A DNA stretch of 64,000 bases from Fusobacterium sp. FSA-380-WT-3A (GCF_012843705.1 NZ_JABAFQ010000008.1:1-64000), one strand, 5' to 3'. Shown: positions 12,019-20,538, counted from the stretch's first letter. Translations and numbers: made by a program. Notes: generated by a model not told the origin, from the sequence alone.

Positions 12019-12503
12019 TATAATTCTACCTCACTTGTTTCTAAAACTTGGTCTCTTTGCTCTCTTCTAAATTCATCAACTTTTTTAGCCACTTCTTCAT
12101 CTATAAGAGCTATAATTTCACTGGCCAATATTCCAGCATTTTTAGCTCCAGATTCTCCTATTGCCAAAGTTCCTACTGGAATTCCTCCAGGCATTTGAAC
12201 TATTGAAAGAAGAGAATCTTGTCCACTTAGAGCTCTTGATTTTACAGGAACTCCAAGTACAGGTAAAGGAGTTAAGCTTGATACCATTCCTGGTAGATGG
12301 GCAGCTCCTCCAGCTCCTGCTATTATAACTTTTAATCCTCTTTCTTTAGCAGTCTTTGCATATTCAAACATTAATTCTGGTGTTCTGTGAGCTGAAACTA
12401 TTTTTACTTCATAATCAACTCCAAATCTTTTTAACATTTCTACAGCTTTTTCCATTGTAGGAAGATCTGAACGACTTCCCATTATCACACCAACTCTAGG
12501 CAT
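12018..12503 (-). CDS. purE: N5-CAIR mutase
   Basis: Moves the carboxylate of N5-CAIR to give CAIR. The 161 residues include '[17 protein letters not shown]', '[10 protein letters not shown]' with the catalytic His, and '[13 protein letters not shown]'. AAGGAGG lies 8 bases before the ATG. It is the first gene of the pur operon and lies just past the riboswitch-controlled terminator at 12557-12607. The extra ~20 residues rich in E/R at the C-terminus are not part of the conserved fold. Confidence 0.97.
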   Translation of the reverse strand: MPRVGVIMGSRSDLPTMEKAVEMLKRFGVDYEVKIVSAHRTPELMFEYAKTAKERGLKVIIAGAGGAAHLPGMVSSLTPLPVLGVPVKSRALSGQDSLLSIVQMPGGIPVGTLAIGESGAKNAGILASEIIALIDEEVAKKVDEFRREQRDQVLETSEVEL

Positions 12504-12556
12504 CTAAACCCTCCTTAAACTTTTAGTAAAGATATTTTAAATTTATAATAAAAAAA

Positions 12557-12607
12557 TGCACTATGAAATTTGGACACACTTATCTTGTCCATATTTTTCA
12601 TAGTGCA
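12557..12607 (-). terminator. Riboswitch-controlled intrinsic terminator upstream of purE
   Basis: A 12-bp perfect stem (TGCACTATGAAA with TTTCATAGTGCA) has a second 5-bp stem (GGACA/TGTCC) inside its loop. On the minus strand it is followed by TTTTTTTATTA. It lies 54 bases before the purE ATG and about 150 bases after the purine aptamer, so it is the likely expression platform. I could not draw a convincing antiterminator that links the P1 strand to this stem. Confidence 0.85.
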
Positions 12608-12677
12608 CACTTATACACATATTATTTATACAATTATAATTATTCCTCTTTCTTTTTTTAAGAAAAACAAAAAACAC
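12561..12677 (-). other. Possible 38-codon leader ORF overlapping the purE terminator
   Basis: GTG start with AAAGGAG ending 9 bases upstream, 38 codons, stop TAG inside the 3' arm of the terminator stem. The deduced peptide starts V-F-F-V-F-L-K-K-R-K-R and is not like any family I know. Ribosomes on it would cover the terminator. It may be chance in this AT-rich leader. Confidence 0.2.
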
Positions 12678-12698
12678 CTTTTTATCTCCTTTATTTTA

Positions 12699-12720
12699 AA
12701 AATGATTACACCAATCATTA
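12699..12720 (-). other. Small hairpin in the purE leader
   Basis: Minus-strand AATGATT, 5-base loop, AATCATT, then TTTTTAAA. It lies between the aptamer and the main terminator. It could be a pause site or a weak terminator. Confidence 0.3.
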
Positions 12721-12754
12721 AAACAAAACGAAAGAAGTCTATATATTTTAATCA

Positions 12755-12821
12755 CTTATAGTCTGTAAATTTAAGGTTTACAGGTAGAAACTCGTTGTCC
12801 ATATTACAACCATTATATAAG
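12755..12821 (-). ncRNA. Purine riboswitch aptamer, guanine type
   Basis: On the minus strand P1 is CTTATA/TATAAG. P2 is GGTTGT/ACAAC with an AATATGG loop, and P3 is CTGTAAA/TTTACAG with a CCTTAAA loop. The core junction reads GAGTTTCTACC, as in xpt-type aptamers. The residue that sets specificity, within GACTATAAG at 12761, is C; the family rule is C for guanine/hypoxanthine and U for adenine. It precedes the pur operon, so guanine should repress IMP synthesis. Confidence 0.93.
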
Positions 12822-12852
12822 CTTCTTTGAGGTCTAATTTTAAGAATAAGAT

Positions 12853-12881
12853 AGAATATCACATTTTTTTATTTTTTTCAA
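12853..12881 (-). promoter_or_regulatory. Promoter of the purE operon
   Basis: Minus-strand TTGAAA (12876-12881), 17-base spacer, TATTCT (12853-12858), which puts the start about 25 bases before the aptamer. It sits directly after the stop of the cobD-like gene. No terminator is visible between that stop and the aptamer, so read-through from the cobalamin cluster would also pass the riboswitch. Confidence 0.7.
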
Positions 12882-12887
12882 GAAAAA

Positions 12888-13955
12888 TTATAAATTTTTT
12901 ATACTTTTTAAGAAAATGTTATTTTTTTCAGTATCTTTTATTGCTATCCTTACAAAATTATTACTCAAAAATTTAAAATTAGAACAATTTCTCACAAGAA
13001 TATTTTTTTCTAATAATCTTTTTTGAAATTCTTCTGCTTTCATGTTTTTTATTTTTAGTAGCACAAAGTTTGTATAGGTTTCATAGACTTCAATATAATC
13101 TACTTTTTTTAATTCCTCTACAAATCTTACTCTCTCTTTTTTTATCCAATTATCTGTTTTTTCTATATAATTTCTATCTTTTAATATAATTTTACCACTT
13201 AAATCAGCAAAAGTATTTACTGTCCAAGGTTCTTTTATAGAATTTATCTTTTCTATAATTTCATTATCATAAGTTATTCCATATCCAAGTCTTATTCCTG
13301 GTAAAGCAAAATACTTTGTCAAAGCTCTTAATATAAATATATTTTTACTTTTTAAGGTATTCAGAGTTTTTTCTTCCCAACCCTCAACAAATTCTAAAAA
13401 ACACTCATCAACAAATAATTTTATATTATTTGTTTCTAAAAATTCATTTAATTCTTCTAATATTTCTTTTTTGACGAAAGAACCTGTTGGATTGTTAGGG
13501 TTACATAAAACTATTAACTGATAATTAATAGCCTCTCTTTTTAATTTTTCTACATCTAAATAAAAATTCCTCTTTTCATTTTGGATATTTTCATCTAATT
13601 TAAAATATCCTATTTCACAATCTATATTTTTTAAAGCTCTTTCATATTCTGCAAAGGTTGGAGAAATTATTAAGGCTCTTTTAGGAAGTAATGCTTTCAT
13701 ATAAAGAAATAAAACTTCTGTTGCTCCATTTCCTACAATTATATTATCACTTGATATATGATTATACTCTCCTATACTTTCTCTTAACTCCACATAGTGA
13801 ACATCAGGATACCTTTCTAAAAGAGAGATATTATTTTTTATTCCCTCTTCTAAAGATTTTGGCACTCCTAAAGGATTTATATTTGAACTATAATCTAAGA
13901 TTTCTCTTTTTCCATCTCTTTGAAATTTATAAATATTTCCTCCATGTATATCCAT
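12888..13955 (-). CDS. cobD: L-threonine-O-3-phosphate decarboxylase-like PLP enzyme
   Basis: A 355-residue fold type I aminotransferase homologue with the N-terminal 'HGGNIY' and 'DYSSNINPLGVP' of CobD/CobC-like decarboxylases. The PLP lysine lies in 'RALTKYFALPGIRLGYG' near residue 215, and 'NPNNPTG' holds the conserved Asn. CobD makes (R)-1-amino-2-propanol O-2-phosphate for the nucleotide loop of cobalamin, the substrate of CbiB encoded two genes upstream. Histidinol-phosphate aminotransferase (HisC) is the close alternative, but no his gene is nearby and the cobalamin context decides. It starts directly at the end of the kinase-GNAT gene. Confidence 0.85.
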   Translation of the reverse strand: MDIHGGNIYKFQRDGKREILDYSSNINPLGVPKSLEEGIKNNISLLERYPDVHYVELRESIGEYNHISSDNIIVGNGATEVLFLYMKALLPKRALIISPTFAEYERALKNIDCEIGYFKLDENIQNEKRNFYLDVEKLKREAINYQLIVLCNPNNPTGSFVKKEILEELNEFLETNNIKLFVDECFLEFVEGWEEKTLNTLKSKNIFILRALTKYFALPGIRLGYGITYDNEIIEKINSIKEPWTVNTFADLSGKIILKDRNYIEKTDNWIKKERVRFVEELKKVDYIEVYETYTNFVLLKIKNMKAEEFQKRLLEKNILVRNCSNFKFLSNNFVRIAIKDTEKNNIFLKSIKNL

Positions 13956-14972
13956 TTAATTCTCTCTTTTCTCCATAATATAATTTTTTAATAAGATTTT
14001 ATCTCTTTCTACAAATTGTTCTTTGATAACTTTATAGCCCCTTTTTATAAAAAATCTCTTTGCTGTTATAGAAGCATGGGTATATATCAACTTTTTATTT
14101 ACTTTCTTTTCTAATTCATCACAAATCATTGTGGCTATTCCCATTTTTTGAAAATCTTTATGTACATATAATCTATCTAAATATCCATCTTTATTAATAT
14201 CTCCAAATCCAACTATTACACCATTATTTTCAGCAACAACAGTATAACTTTCTGAAAGAGAAATATTCCATTTTTCTATATCTATATTTTTAGGAGCCCA
14301 TACATCTAACTGTATTTTTGTGTAATCTTTTTTATTAATATTATGTACTGTATTATAAAAAAGTTCTATTATTTCTTTACAATCTGAAGATTTATATTTT
14401 CTAAGTTTTATAAAATTTTGTTCTACATCTACTAAATAATATTTTTTATCTTGTGAAAATATCTGAAAAATATCCTTCTTATAATTTTTGTCTATTAAAA
14501 TATAATTACAATTATATTTTTTACATTCTTTTAAATTTTTTTCATTTTCTCTAATAAGAAAATCTTTAGTACAATAAGAATCATCTAATCTTTTTTCTAT
14601 TACATCAGCATACTTCAATATTTTTTCAAAATTATTTTCAATATATTTTCTAGTCATTACTAGACAATAATATTTTATATTTTCTAAATATTCTTTATCA
14701 AAATCTTTTTTCCAATCAAAAGGGATATAAAGCCCTTCTACTATTAAATTTTGTTTGTTCTCAATAGCTGTTTTTATAATTTCTTTTATAATCTCCCAAA
14801 GATATGGAATAAGTTTTTCATCATCTTCTACTGTAAAATTTATATTTTTACTTCTTATTAATCCCATTTTTATATAGTCTATTGATAGATAAGGAAATTT
14901 ATATTTTTCTAATAATTTTTGAGCTAACAAAGTTTTTCCTGTGTATGAAGTTCCAGCTATTAAAATTATCAT
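13956..14972 (-). CDS. P-loop kinase-like / GNAT acetyltransferase fusion in the cobalamin cluster
   Basis: A 338-residue protein. Residues 1-180 look like a small P-loop phosphotransferase: Walker A 'GTSYTGKT' at residues 7-14 and an 'LIVEGLYIPFDW' strand typical of zeta-toxin or AAA_33-like kinases. Residues 200-330 are a GNAT domain with 'LYVHKDFQKMGIATMICDELE', the acetyl-CoA loop, closest in my memory to YafP-type proteins. Its ATG overlaps the cbiB stop (ATGA), and the cobD-like gene follows at once. The substrate is unknown. Context allows a role in making the aminopropanol phosphate arm, such as threonine kinase, which has no other candidate here, but that is only inference. Confidence 0.7.
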   Translation of the reverse strand: MIILIAGTSYTGKTLLAQKLLEKYKFPYLSIDYIKMGLIRSKNINFTVEDDEKLIPYLWEIIKEIIKTAIENKQNLIVEGLYIPFDWKKDFDKEYLENIKYYCLVMTRKYIENNFEKILKYADVIEKRLDDSYCTKDFLIRENEKNLKECKKYNCNYILIDKNYKKDIFQIFSQDKKYYLVDVEQNFIKLRKYKSSDCKEIIELFYNTVHNINKKDYTKIQLDVWAPKNIDIEKWNISLSESYTVVAENNGVIVGFGDINKDGYLDRLYVHKDFQKMGIATMICDELEKKVNKKLIYTHASITAKRFFIKRGYKVIKEQFVERDKILLKNYIMEKREN

Positions 14973-15925
14973 AAAACCACCTTTATTAACTGAGACAAGA
15001 TTAGAAATATAATCAGTCCTATTCCAGATGAAATATATAAAAGTTTTCTAGCATTTTTTATATCATCTAAAATAAAAGCTCTTTTTTTATCTCCTATTGT
15101 AGGTTTATCATAAATTTTTCCAAAATAACTTGTTTTACCACCAAATTGTAAACCTAAAGCTCCAGCAAAAGCAGCTTCTCCATGTCCAGAATTTGGGCTT
15201 CCATGATTTAATCTATCTCTTAGAAATATTCTCCAAGCACTTTTATAATCCATTCTTAAAATAAAAGCTCCTATTGGAATGATAACTCCTCCAGCTATCC
15301 TTGCTGGAAAAAAATTGGCCATATCATCAACCTTAGCTCCTATCATTCCAAAATCTATATATTTTTCATTTTTATATCCTAACATTGAATCCATAGTATT
15401 TATAGCTTTATAAGTCATAGCAAAAGGTAGGGCTAAAGATACTCCATTCCAAGTAAAAAAACTTCCAATTATAGCAAAGAACATAGGAGCAATAACTCCA
15501 TCAACAGAGTTCTCTGCTATTGTTTCTACTACACTTCTTATCACTTGTTGTTCATTCATTTTTCCTGTATCTCTACTAACTAAATAGGAAACTTCTTTTT
15601 TTGCTCTCTCAATATCATTAGATTTTAAAATTTCATATATCTTTTTTCCTTCATCAGCTAAACATTTAGTAGCCAAAGTTGTATAAAGAAAAAAGATTTC
15701 TATTATTTTCGATATTGCCAAAATATATGAAATTATAAAAGTTACTGTTAAAACTAAAATTACTAATACTCCACCAAATATTTTTTTATTCTTAAAACTA
15801 TATAATTTTTTTTCTAAAAAACTTATTAATTTTCCTATAACCCTTACAGGATGATAAAAAAATTCTGGGTCACCTAAAATTAAATCTAATACATAAGCTA
15901 TAAAGTATCTACTAGCAAAAATCAT
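14969..15925 (-). CDS. cbiB: Adenosylcobinamide-phosphate synthase
   Basis: Attaches aminopropanol (phosphate) to adenosylcobyric acid. An inner-membrane protein of 318 residues with about four to five hydrophobic segments. Family motifs are 'YVLDLILGDPEFFYHPVRVIG' (split here across residues 11-31), 'VETIAENSVDGVIAPMFFA', 'AINTMDSMLGYKNEKY' and 'SPNSGHGEAAFAGALG'. It overlaps the 3' end of the cobyric acid synthase gene by 14 bases and the next gene by 4, a tight operon. Named cobD in organisms that use the aerobic nomenclature. Confidence 0.95.
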   Translation of the reverse strand: MIFASRYFIAYVLDLILGDPEFFYHPVRVIGKLISFLEKKLYSFKNKKIFGGVLVILVLTVTFIISYILAISKIIEIFFLYTTLATKCLADEGKKIYEILKSNDIERAKKEVSYLVSRDTGKMNEQQVIRSVVETIAENSVDGVIAPMFFAIIGSFFTWNGVSLALPFAMTYKAINTMDSMLGYKNEKYIDFGMIGAKVDDMANFFPARIAGGVIIPIGAFILRMDYKSAWRIFLRDRLNHGSPNSGHGEAAFAGALGLQFGGKTSYFGKIYDKPTIGDKKRAFILDDIKNARKLLYISSGIGLIIFLILSQLIKVVL

Positions 15926-16799
15926 CTGTTTCCTCTCTATTTAGTATCTTATAAATGTAATCTATATCTAAATTTTCTCTTAAAAGTTTTTCTAATTTTT
16001 CAAATTGTTTCTCTCTATAATCTTCAAAAGATAAGTCTCCACATCTTTTTTTTATATCTTCACTATCTCTTTTAGAAATAAGTCCATCTTCATCTTCTAT
16101 ATCTATAATTTCATAAGGTACAACTCCCAAAACTTTTGTTTTAGTAAGTTTTTCAATCTCATCTATACCTTTTTGTAAAATATCTTTTTTTCCACGAAAT
16201 TTATTTATTATTATCCCTTTGAGATTTCTTTTTTCTTCTTCATTAAATAAAGTATATGTTCCTATTATTGAAGCAAAAACTCCACCTCTATCTATATCAG
16301 CTACTAAAATAAAAGGAGCATTAGCTATTTTTCCCATAGATGTATTTACAATATCATTTTCTTTTATATTTATCTCTACAGGACTTCCAGCTCCCTCTAA
16401 TACACAAACCTGATATTTCTTAGGATAAGTTTCATAAGTCTTTTGCAAATATTCTCTATATTTTACTTTTTCAGATGAATATTTTTCACCTGTAATAGTT
16501 CTCTCATACTTTCCATCTAAAACTACATCTATAATCCCATTTCCTTTTGGAATTATAAGAATTGGATTCATCCAAGATTGTGGCTCTTTTTTACAAGCAT
16601 AAGCTTGTAAGACTTGAGAGATTGCAATTTTTTTATTATTTCTAATTTTACAAAAATTTCTAGACATATTCTGTGCCTTAAAAGGTACTACATCATAACC
16701 ATCACTTGTGAATATTCTGCAAAGTCCTGTTGTTATAAGACTTTTTCCTGCTCCTGAAGATGTTCCTAATATCATTATATTTTTATGTTTTTCTCTCAT
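15912..16799 (-). CDS. cbiP: Cobyric acid synthase lacking the glutamine amidotransferase domain
   Basis: CbiP/CobQ amidates four side chains of adenosyl-cobyrinic acid a,c-diamide. The N-terminal ATPase domain is clear: 'ILGTSSGAGKSLITTGLCR' Walker A at residues 11-20, 'VVPFKAQNMSRNF', 'CVLEGAGSP', 'DIDRGGVFAS' and 'GVVPYEIIDIEDED'. The protein is only 295 residues where the family is about 490-510. After 'DEDGLISKRDSED' it goes almost at once to 'FEDYREKQFEKLEKLLRENL', which resembles the normal extreme C-terminus. The class I amidotransferase domain between them is absent. No frameshift is visible. It may use ammonia, or a separate glutaminase encoded elsewhere. Confidence 0.85.
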   Translation of the reverse strand: MREKHKNIMILGTSSGAGKSLITTGLCRIFTSDGYDVVPFKAQNMSRNFCKIRNNKKIAISQVLQAYACKKEPQSWMNPILIIPKGNGIIDVVLDGKYERTITGEKYSSEKVKYREYLQKTYETYPKKYQVCVLEGAGSPVEINIKENDIVNTSMGKIANAPFILVADIDRGGVFASIIGTYTLFNEEEKRNLKGIIINKFRGKKDILQKGIDEIEKLTKTKVLGVVPYEIIDIEDEDGLISKRDSEDIKKRCGDLSFEDYREKQFEKLEKLLRENLDIDYIYKILNREETDDFC

Positions 16800-16807
16800 T
16801 ATTTCCT

Positions 16808-17770
16808 CTAAATTTTAAATCTTACTCTTGATAATATTTCTACAGATTTTCTTGAGTTTTTAAAAGTATTTACTTTTGATTCTAATTCCCCATTTTCTAT
16901 TAAATTTAAAAATTCATCTAACTCATAAACCATTTGATTACTATCTTGTTCTACTGTTAATTCTTCTGATGTTCCATCTCTTAGGATAAGTTTTATACTT
17001 CTCATTTTAGATACATCATCTATAAGAATACTTCCTTTTTCACCTAAAATTTCATTTGGAACAAAAGTTTGAGTTATCTTAGAATGAATTATTGTAACAA
17101 TTTTATCACTATAAGTTAAAATCATTGTACCTGTTCCGTCTACCCCAGATTCTACAAGATAATTTCTAGCAGTAAAAGAAAGTGGTTCTCCAAATAAATC
17201 TAAAGTAACATATAATGGATATATTCCTAAATCAAAAGATGAACCACCATGAAATTTAGTATCAAATACATTTGTTAGTTCTCCATTTTTTAATAAATCA
17301 TATCTTGAAGAATATTGTGAAAAATTAAATACTACATTTCTAATATCCCCTAATCTATGCAAATTTTCTTTTAAAACTTTCATATTTGGTAAAAAAGTTG
17401 TTTTCATAGCTTCCATATATACAACTTTATTTTTTTCAGCTATTTTTATATTTCTATCAAAAATTTCTAAATCTGTTGTTATTGGCTTCTCACAAATTAT
17501 ATGTTTCTTATTAAGAAGAAATATTGTTGTTTGTTCTCCATGTAATGAATTAGGAGAAGCAATGTATACAGCATCTATATCAGAAGATTTTCCCATCTCT
17601 TCTAAATCTGTAAAAACTTTTCCACCTACTCCACAATCTTTTTGAAATTCTAAGGCTGTTTCCTCTTTTCTTGAATAAATAGCTCCCACTTCACATTTTG
17701 GATTTCTTTTTATTGCCTCTACAAAATCTCTACTTATCCAATTTGTTCCTATTATTCCAAATCTTATCAT
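16808..17770 (-). CDS. Gfo/Idh/MocA-family oxidoreductase
   Basis: A 320-residue NAD(P)-dependent dehydrogenase. The Rossmann start 'RFGIIGTNWISRDFVEAI' is followed by the family signature 'ICEKPITTDLEIF', whose Lys-Pro is near residue 95. The C-terminal beta-sheet domain contains 'KFHGGSSFDLGIYPLYVTLDLFG'. The GGSSFDLGIYP motif is typical of sugar or inositol dehydrogenases of the YvaA/dihydrodiol type. The substrate cannot be told. It lies between the dipeptidase and cbiP on the same strand with short gaps and is probably co-transcribed, with no known link to cobalamin. Confidence 0.85.
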   Translation of the reverse strand: MIRFGIIGTNWISRDFVEAIKRNPKCEVGAIYSRKEETALEFQKDCGVGGKVFTDLEEMGKSSDIDAVYIASPNSLHGEQTTIFLLNKKHIICEKPITTDLEIFDRNIKIAEKNKVVYMEAMKTTFLPNMKVLKENLHRLGDIRNVVFNFSQYSSRYDLLKNGELTNVFDTKFHGGSSFDLGIYPLYVTLDLFGEPLSFTARNYLVESGVDGTGTMILTYSDKIVTIIHSKITQTFVPNEILGEKGSILIDDVSKMRSIKLILRDGTSEELTVEQDSNQMVYELDEFLNLIENGELESKVNTFKNSRKSVEILSRVRFKI

Positions 17771-17796
17771 ACTATCCCTCCTAGTAAAATATTGTG

Positions 17797-18792
17797 TTAT
17801 TTAAAAAAATTTATTGCAAAGTTCCAAAAATTTTTATAGGCTATCTTTTCTATATCCTCTTTTGTATAACCTCTATTTAAAAGTTCTTGTATAATATTTT
17901 GACTTTTAGAAGCATCTTCTAAATCTATAGGATTTGAATCACTATGTCCCTCTAAATATTCACAAAAATCAAAACCAAAAGCTACATGATTTATTCCTAC
18001 TAAATTTACTAAATAATCTATATGGTTTACTAAATCTTTTAAAGTTGCTCTTTTGGTAAAATCTACATTATCTATTTTTATAGGGCTAAAATATTCATAT
18101 TTTTTTATAAAACCAATATAAGCATTAAGACCTATAAGTCCACCTTTTTTAGCTATAGCTTTAATTTGTTCATCTGTTAAATTTCTAGGTACATCACAAA
18201 AAGATTTACAATTTGAATGAGAAGCTATTATTGGTCTTTTCGTAGTATTATATATATCCCAAAAAGTTTTTTCATTGGCATGAGACACATCTATTATCAT
18301 TCCCAATTTATCCATTTTTTCTATAGCTTTCTTTCCTAATTCTGTAAGACCTCTCTCTTTATCTCCTAAAACCCCTGTTCCTAGAGAATTTTCTTCATTC
18401 CAAGTAAGAGTAGCATGTCTGAATCCTAAATTATAAAATGTATCTAACCAATCAAGATTATTTTCTATAACTCTTAACCCCTCTATTCCCATTAAAACAT
18501 TTATTTTTTTTAAATTTGGATTTAAAAAATCTTCTTTAGATTTTAAAATATGAAATATATCTTTATTATTGTTTATCTCATTCATAGTGGCATTTATCAT
18601 CAACATCATCTCTTTTTCAACTTGTTCTTTTTCATATTTTGAATCAAGCCAAGCTACAAATATTCCACCAAAAATTTCTCCCTTTCTCAATCTTTCTAAA
18701 TGAAATTTTTTAAATCTATCTTTTTCTATTCCCTCTTTTTTCTTTCTATGAATGTCATACCATATATCAGCATGTAAATCAAATATTTTCAT
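17797..18792 (-). CDS. Membrane dipeptidase (peptidase family M19)
   Basis: A 331-residue TIM-barrel metallopeptidase, related to renal dipeptidase. 'FDLHADIWYD' at the N-terminus supplies the first two metal ligands (H and D; the family has HxD). 'GIEGLRVIENN' holds the bridging Glu, 'IIDVSHANEKTFWDI' and 'PIIASHSNCKSF' hold further His ligands, and 'VAFGFDFCEY' the C-terminal Asp. No signal peptide is seen, so it is probably cytosolic and acts on dipeptides. It follows the YdbC-like gene by 9 bp. Confidence 0.9.
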   Translation of the reverse strand: MKIFDLHADIWYDIHRKKKEGIEKDRFKKFHLERLRKGEIFGGIFVAWLDSKYEKEQVEKEMMLMINATMNEINNNKDIFHILKSKEDFLNPNLKKINVLMGIEGLRVIENNLDWLDTFYNLGFRHATLTWNEENSLGTGVLGDKERGLTELGKKAIEKMDKLGMIIDVSHANEKTFWDIYNTTKRPIIASHSNCKSFCDVPRNLTDEQIKAIAKKGGLIGLNAYIGFIKKYEYFSPIKIDNVDFTKRATLKDLVNHIDYLVNLVGINHVAFGFDFCEYLEGHSDSNPIDLEDASKSQNIIQELLNRGYTKEDIEKIAYKNFWNFAINFFK

Positions 18793-18801
18793 ATAACACC
18801 A

Positions 18802-19038
18802 CTATATATCTAAATCATCAATATCTATTGAATTTAAAAGTCCCTTTAAAGTTTTTAACTCATCTTTTGTAAAAGTTAAACCTTTTCCCATTTTTTCATG
18901 ATTTTCATCCCAATCTCTTATATCAACTTTTGCTTTTCTTCCATTCCAAGAAATTATATTCACTTCTTTTTTCCAACCTTTTGACCCTTCTCCTATAACT
19001 CCTAACTCTTCTATGATATCAAATTTTATTTCTGCCAT
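18802..19038 (-). CDS. YdbC-like PC4-family single-stranded DNA-binding protein
   Basis: A 78-residue protein with 'GSKGWKKEVNIISWNGRKAKVDIRDWD' spread over residues 18-45 and 'EKMGKGLTFTKDEL' after it. This pattern is that of the bacterial YdbC family, homologous to the DNA-binding part of the eukaryotic coactivator PC4, which binds single-stranded DNA as a dimer. AGGAGG precedes the ATG by 6 bases. It is the first gene of the minus-strand cluster that ends with the cobD-like gene. A TATAAT-like -10 box lies about 40 bases upstream. Confidence 0.85.
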   Translation of the reverse strand: MAEIKFDIIEELGVIGEGSKGWKKEVNIISWNGRKAKVDIRDWDENHEKMGKGLTFTKDELKTLKGLLNSIDIDDLDI

Positions 19039-19119
19039 TTTTCTCTCCTCCTATTTCCTTTTATATTTTAATTATACAATATCATCAATATTTTTAAAAA
19101 TTTTTTTTATAAATTATTA

Positions 19120-19148
19120 TTGACAAAAATAATTTTTTGTTATTTAAT
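19120..19148 (+). promoter_or_regulatory. Promoter of the membrane transporter gene at 19188
   Basis: TTGACA (19120-19125), 17-base spacer, TTTAAT (19143-19148). The start site would lie about 30 bases before the ATG. It is back to back with the promoter region of the YdbC-like gene. Confidence 0.6.
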
Positions 19149-19187
19149 TAAAATAATAAATTAATTATTTTTAAGGGTGGGGTTTTT

Positions 19188-20537
19188 ATGAAAAAAATAT
19201 TTTTTGGAGCAATGGTTTTTATATTTCTTTGTGTCTTTCTCAAGGAATTTTTTATAGGGTTTGAAAATTTTTATCCTTATTTTATCTCTTTAGGTTTAGG
19301 AATTTTAATTTTTTCAGTTTATTTTTTTGCAAAGGGAATGCAAAGAAGTATCTCTCTACTTTGTTTTACTATCTCTCTACTACTTCTTAGTCAACATTTT
19401 GATACAAAATTGCTCTATAAAAGTTTAGAAAAAAGTGTTGGAATTATTTGTATATTTACAGTAATACCACTTCTTACATTTCCTATTGAAAAAGGAGATT
19501 ACTCTCATTCAATTAAAAATTTTGTAAGTAGATTTAGCAAAAACAATAAATTTATTTTTACTATATTATCGCTTTTTCATTGGATACTTACAATAATTTT
19601 AAATATTCCATCTATACCTATAATGCAAGAAATTATACAGAAAAATAATTTTTCTAAAAAATATCTTACTAGAATGTATACTGCTGGATATTGTTGTTTT
19701 ATGATTTTTTCTCCTTATGATGGACTTCTTAATATGATACTTATTATGTATTCTGTAAAACATTATCAATATTTCCCTTATGCACTTTTAATGTGTTTAT
19801 TTATTGTTGGGCTCTCTTCCGTTCTTCTTTCATTCTATGAAAAAGAAGTAGAAGAAGAAAAAAATCAAATTATTCAAAAGTTATCTTCTTTTGATAAAAA
19901 GAAAATTTTCTCCCTTGTAGGAAATATAATTTTTTTAATATTTGTAACTATTTTAGGAGATTATATGTTTACTTTTAAAAATCCTATGTTATTTATATCT
20001 CTAATAGTTGTTGGGTATTCATTATTTTGGAGTTTTCAAAATGCTAATTTTCAAGAATATAAAACTCAATTTAAAAGTTATATTGAAAGAACTACTAATT
20101 TTGGAACTATAATAGTTTTTCTAATTTCTACAAATTGTCTAGGAGAAATTATTCAAAACACTTCTATTGGAGAGATTATTGAAAAAGGATTTTTAAAAAT
20201 AATGTTTTTACCAAGTTATTTTTTAATTCTTACTTTAATTCTTTTTACTGTAGCTTTAGCTTTAGTGGGAGTTCATATGTTAATCCCTGTGGCTGCTATT
20301 CTTATGATTGTAAAACCTGAATTTTTAGGAATAGCTCCTGCTTCTTATCCTCTTGTTGTAATGTGTTGTTGGATATCAGCTATGAGTATATCTCCTTTTG
20401 TCCCATTCCCTGCTGTTGTAGCCCAAACTATTGATGAGGATATATTAAAAGTAACTTTTAAATACAATAAAATTTATTCTATTCTTTTAATTTTATTATG
20501 TCCTGCTATGATATTATTATTAAATAAAATATTATAA
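19188..20537 (+). CDS. Polytopic membrane protein, DUF401/ion-transporter-superfamily-like
   Basis: A 449-residue integral membrane protein with about 11-12 hydrophobic segments. A cytoplasmic charged loop 'YEKEVEEEKNQIIQKLSSFDKKK' spans residues 217-240. 'IPSIPIMQEIIQKNNFS' (residues 145-160) and 'GVHMLIPVAAILMI' near residue 365 look like the re-entrant hairpins of citrate/ArsB-type or DUF401 carriers. Substrate unknown. GGGTGGGG is the ribosome site, 7 bases before the ATG. It is a single-gene unit that ends at the terminator 20539-20572. Confidence 0.6.
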   Translation: MKKIFFGAMVFIFLCVFLKEFFIGFENFYPYFISLGLGILIFSVYFFAKGMQRSISLLCFTISLLLLSQHFDTKLLYKSLEKSVGIICIFTVIPLLTFPIEKGDYSHSIKNFVSRFSKNNKFIFTILSLFHWILTIILNIPSIPIMQEIIQKNNFSKKYLTRMYTAGYCCFMIFSPYDGLLNMILIMYSVKHYQYFPYALLMCLFIVGLSSVLLSFYEKEVEEEKNQIIQKLSSFDKKKIFSLVGNIIFLIFVTILGDYMFTFKNPMLFISLIVVGYSLFWSFQNANFQEYKTQFKSYIERTTNFGTIIVFLISTNCLGEIIQNTSIGEIIEKGFLKIMFLPSYFLILTLILFTVALALVGVHMLIPVAAILMIVKPEFLGIAPASYPLVVMCCWISAMSISPFVPFPAVVAQTIDEDILKVTFKYNKIYSILLILLCPAMILLLNKIL

Positions 20538-20538
20538 T

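Noticed and set aside
12570-12761. Plus-strand open frame over the purE leader
   Set aside because: It covers the terminator and the riboswitch region antisense and has no ribosome site.
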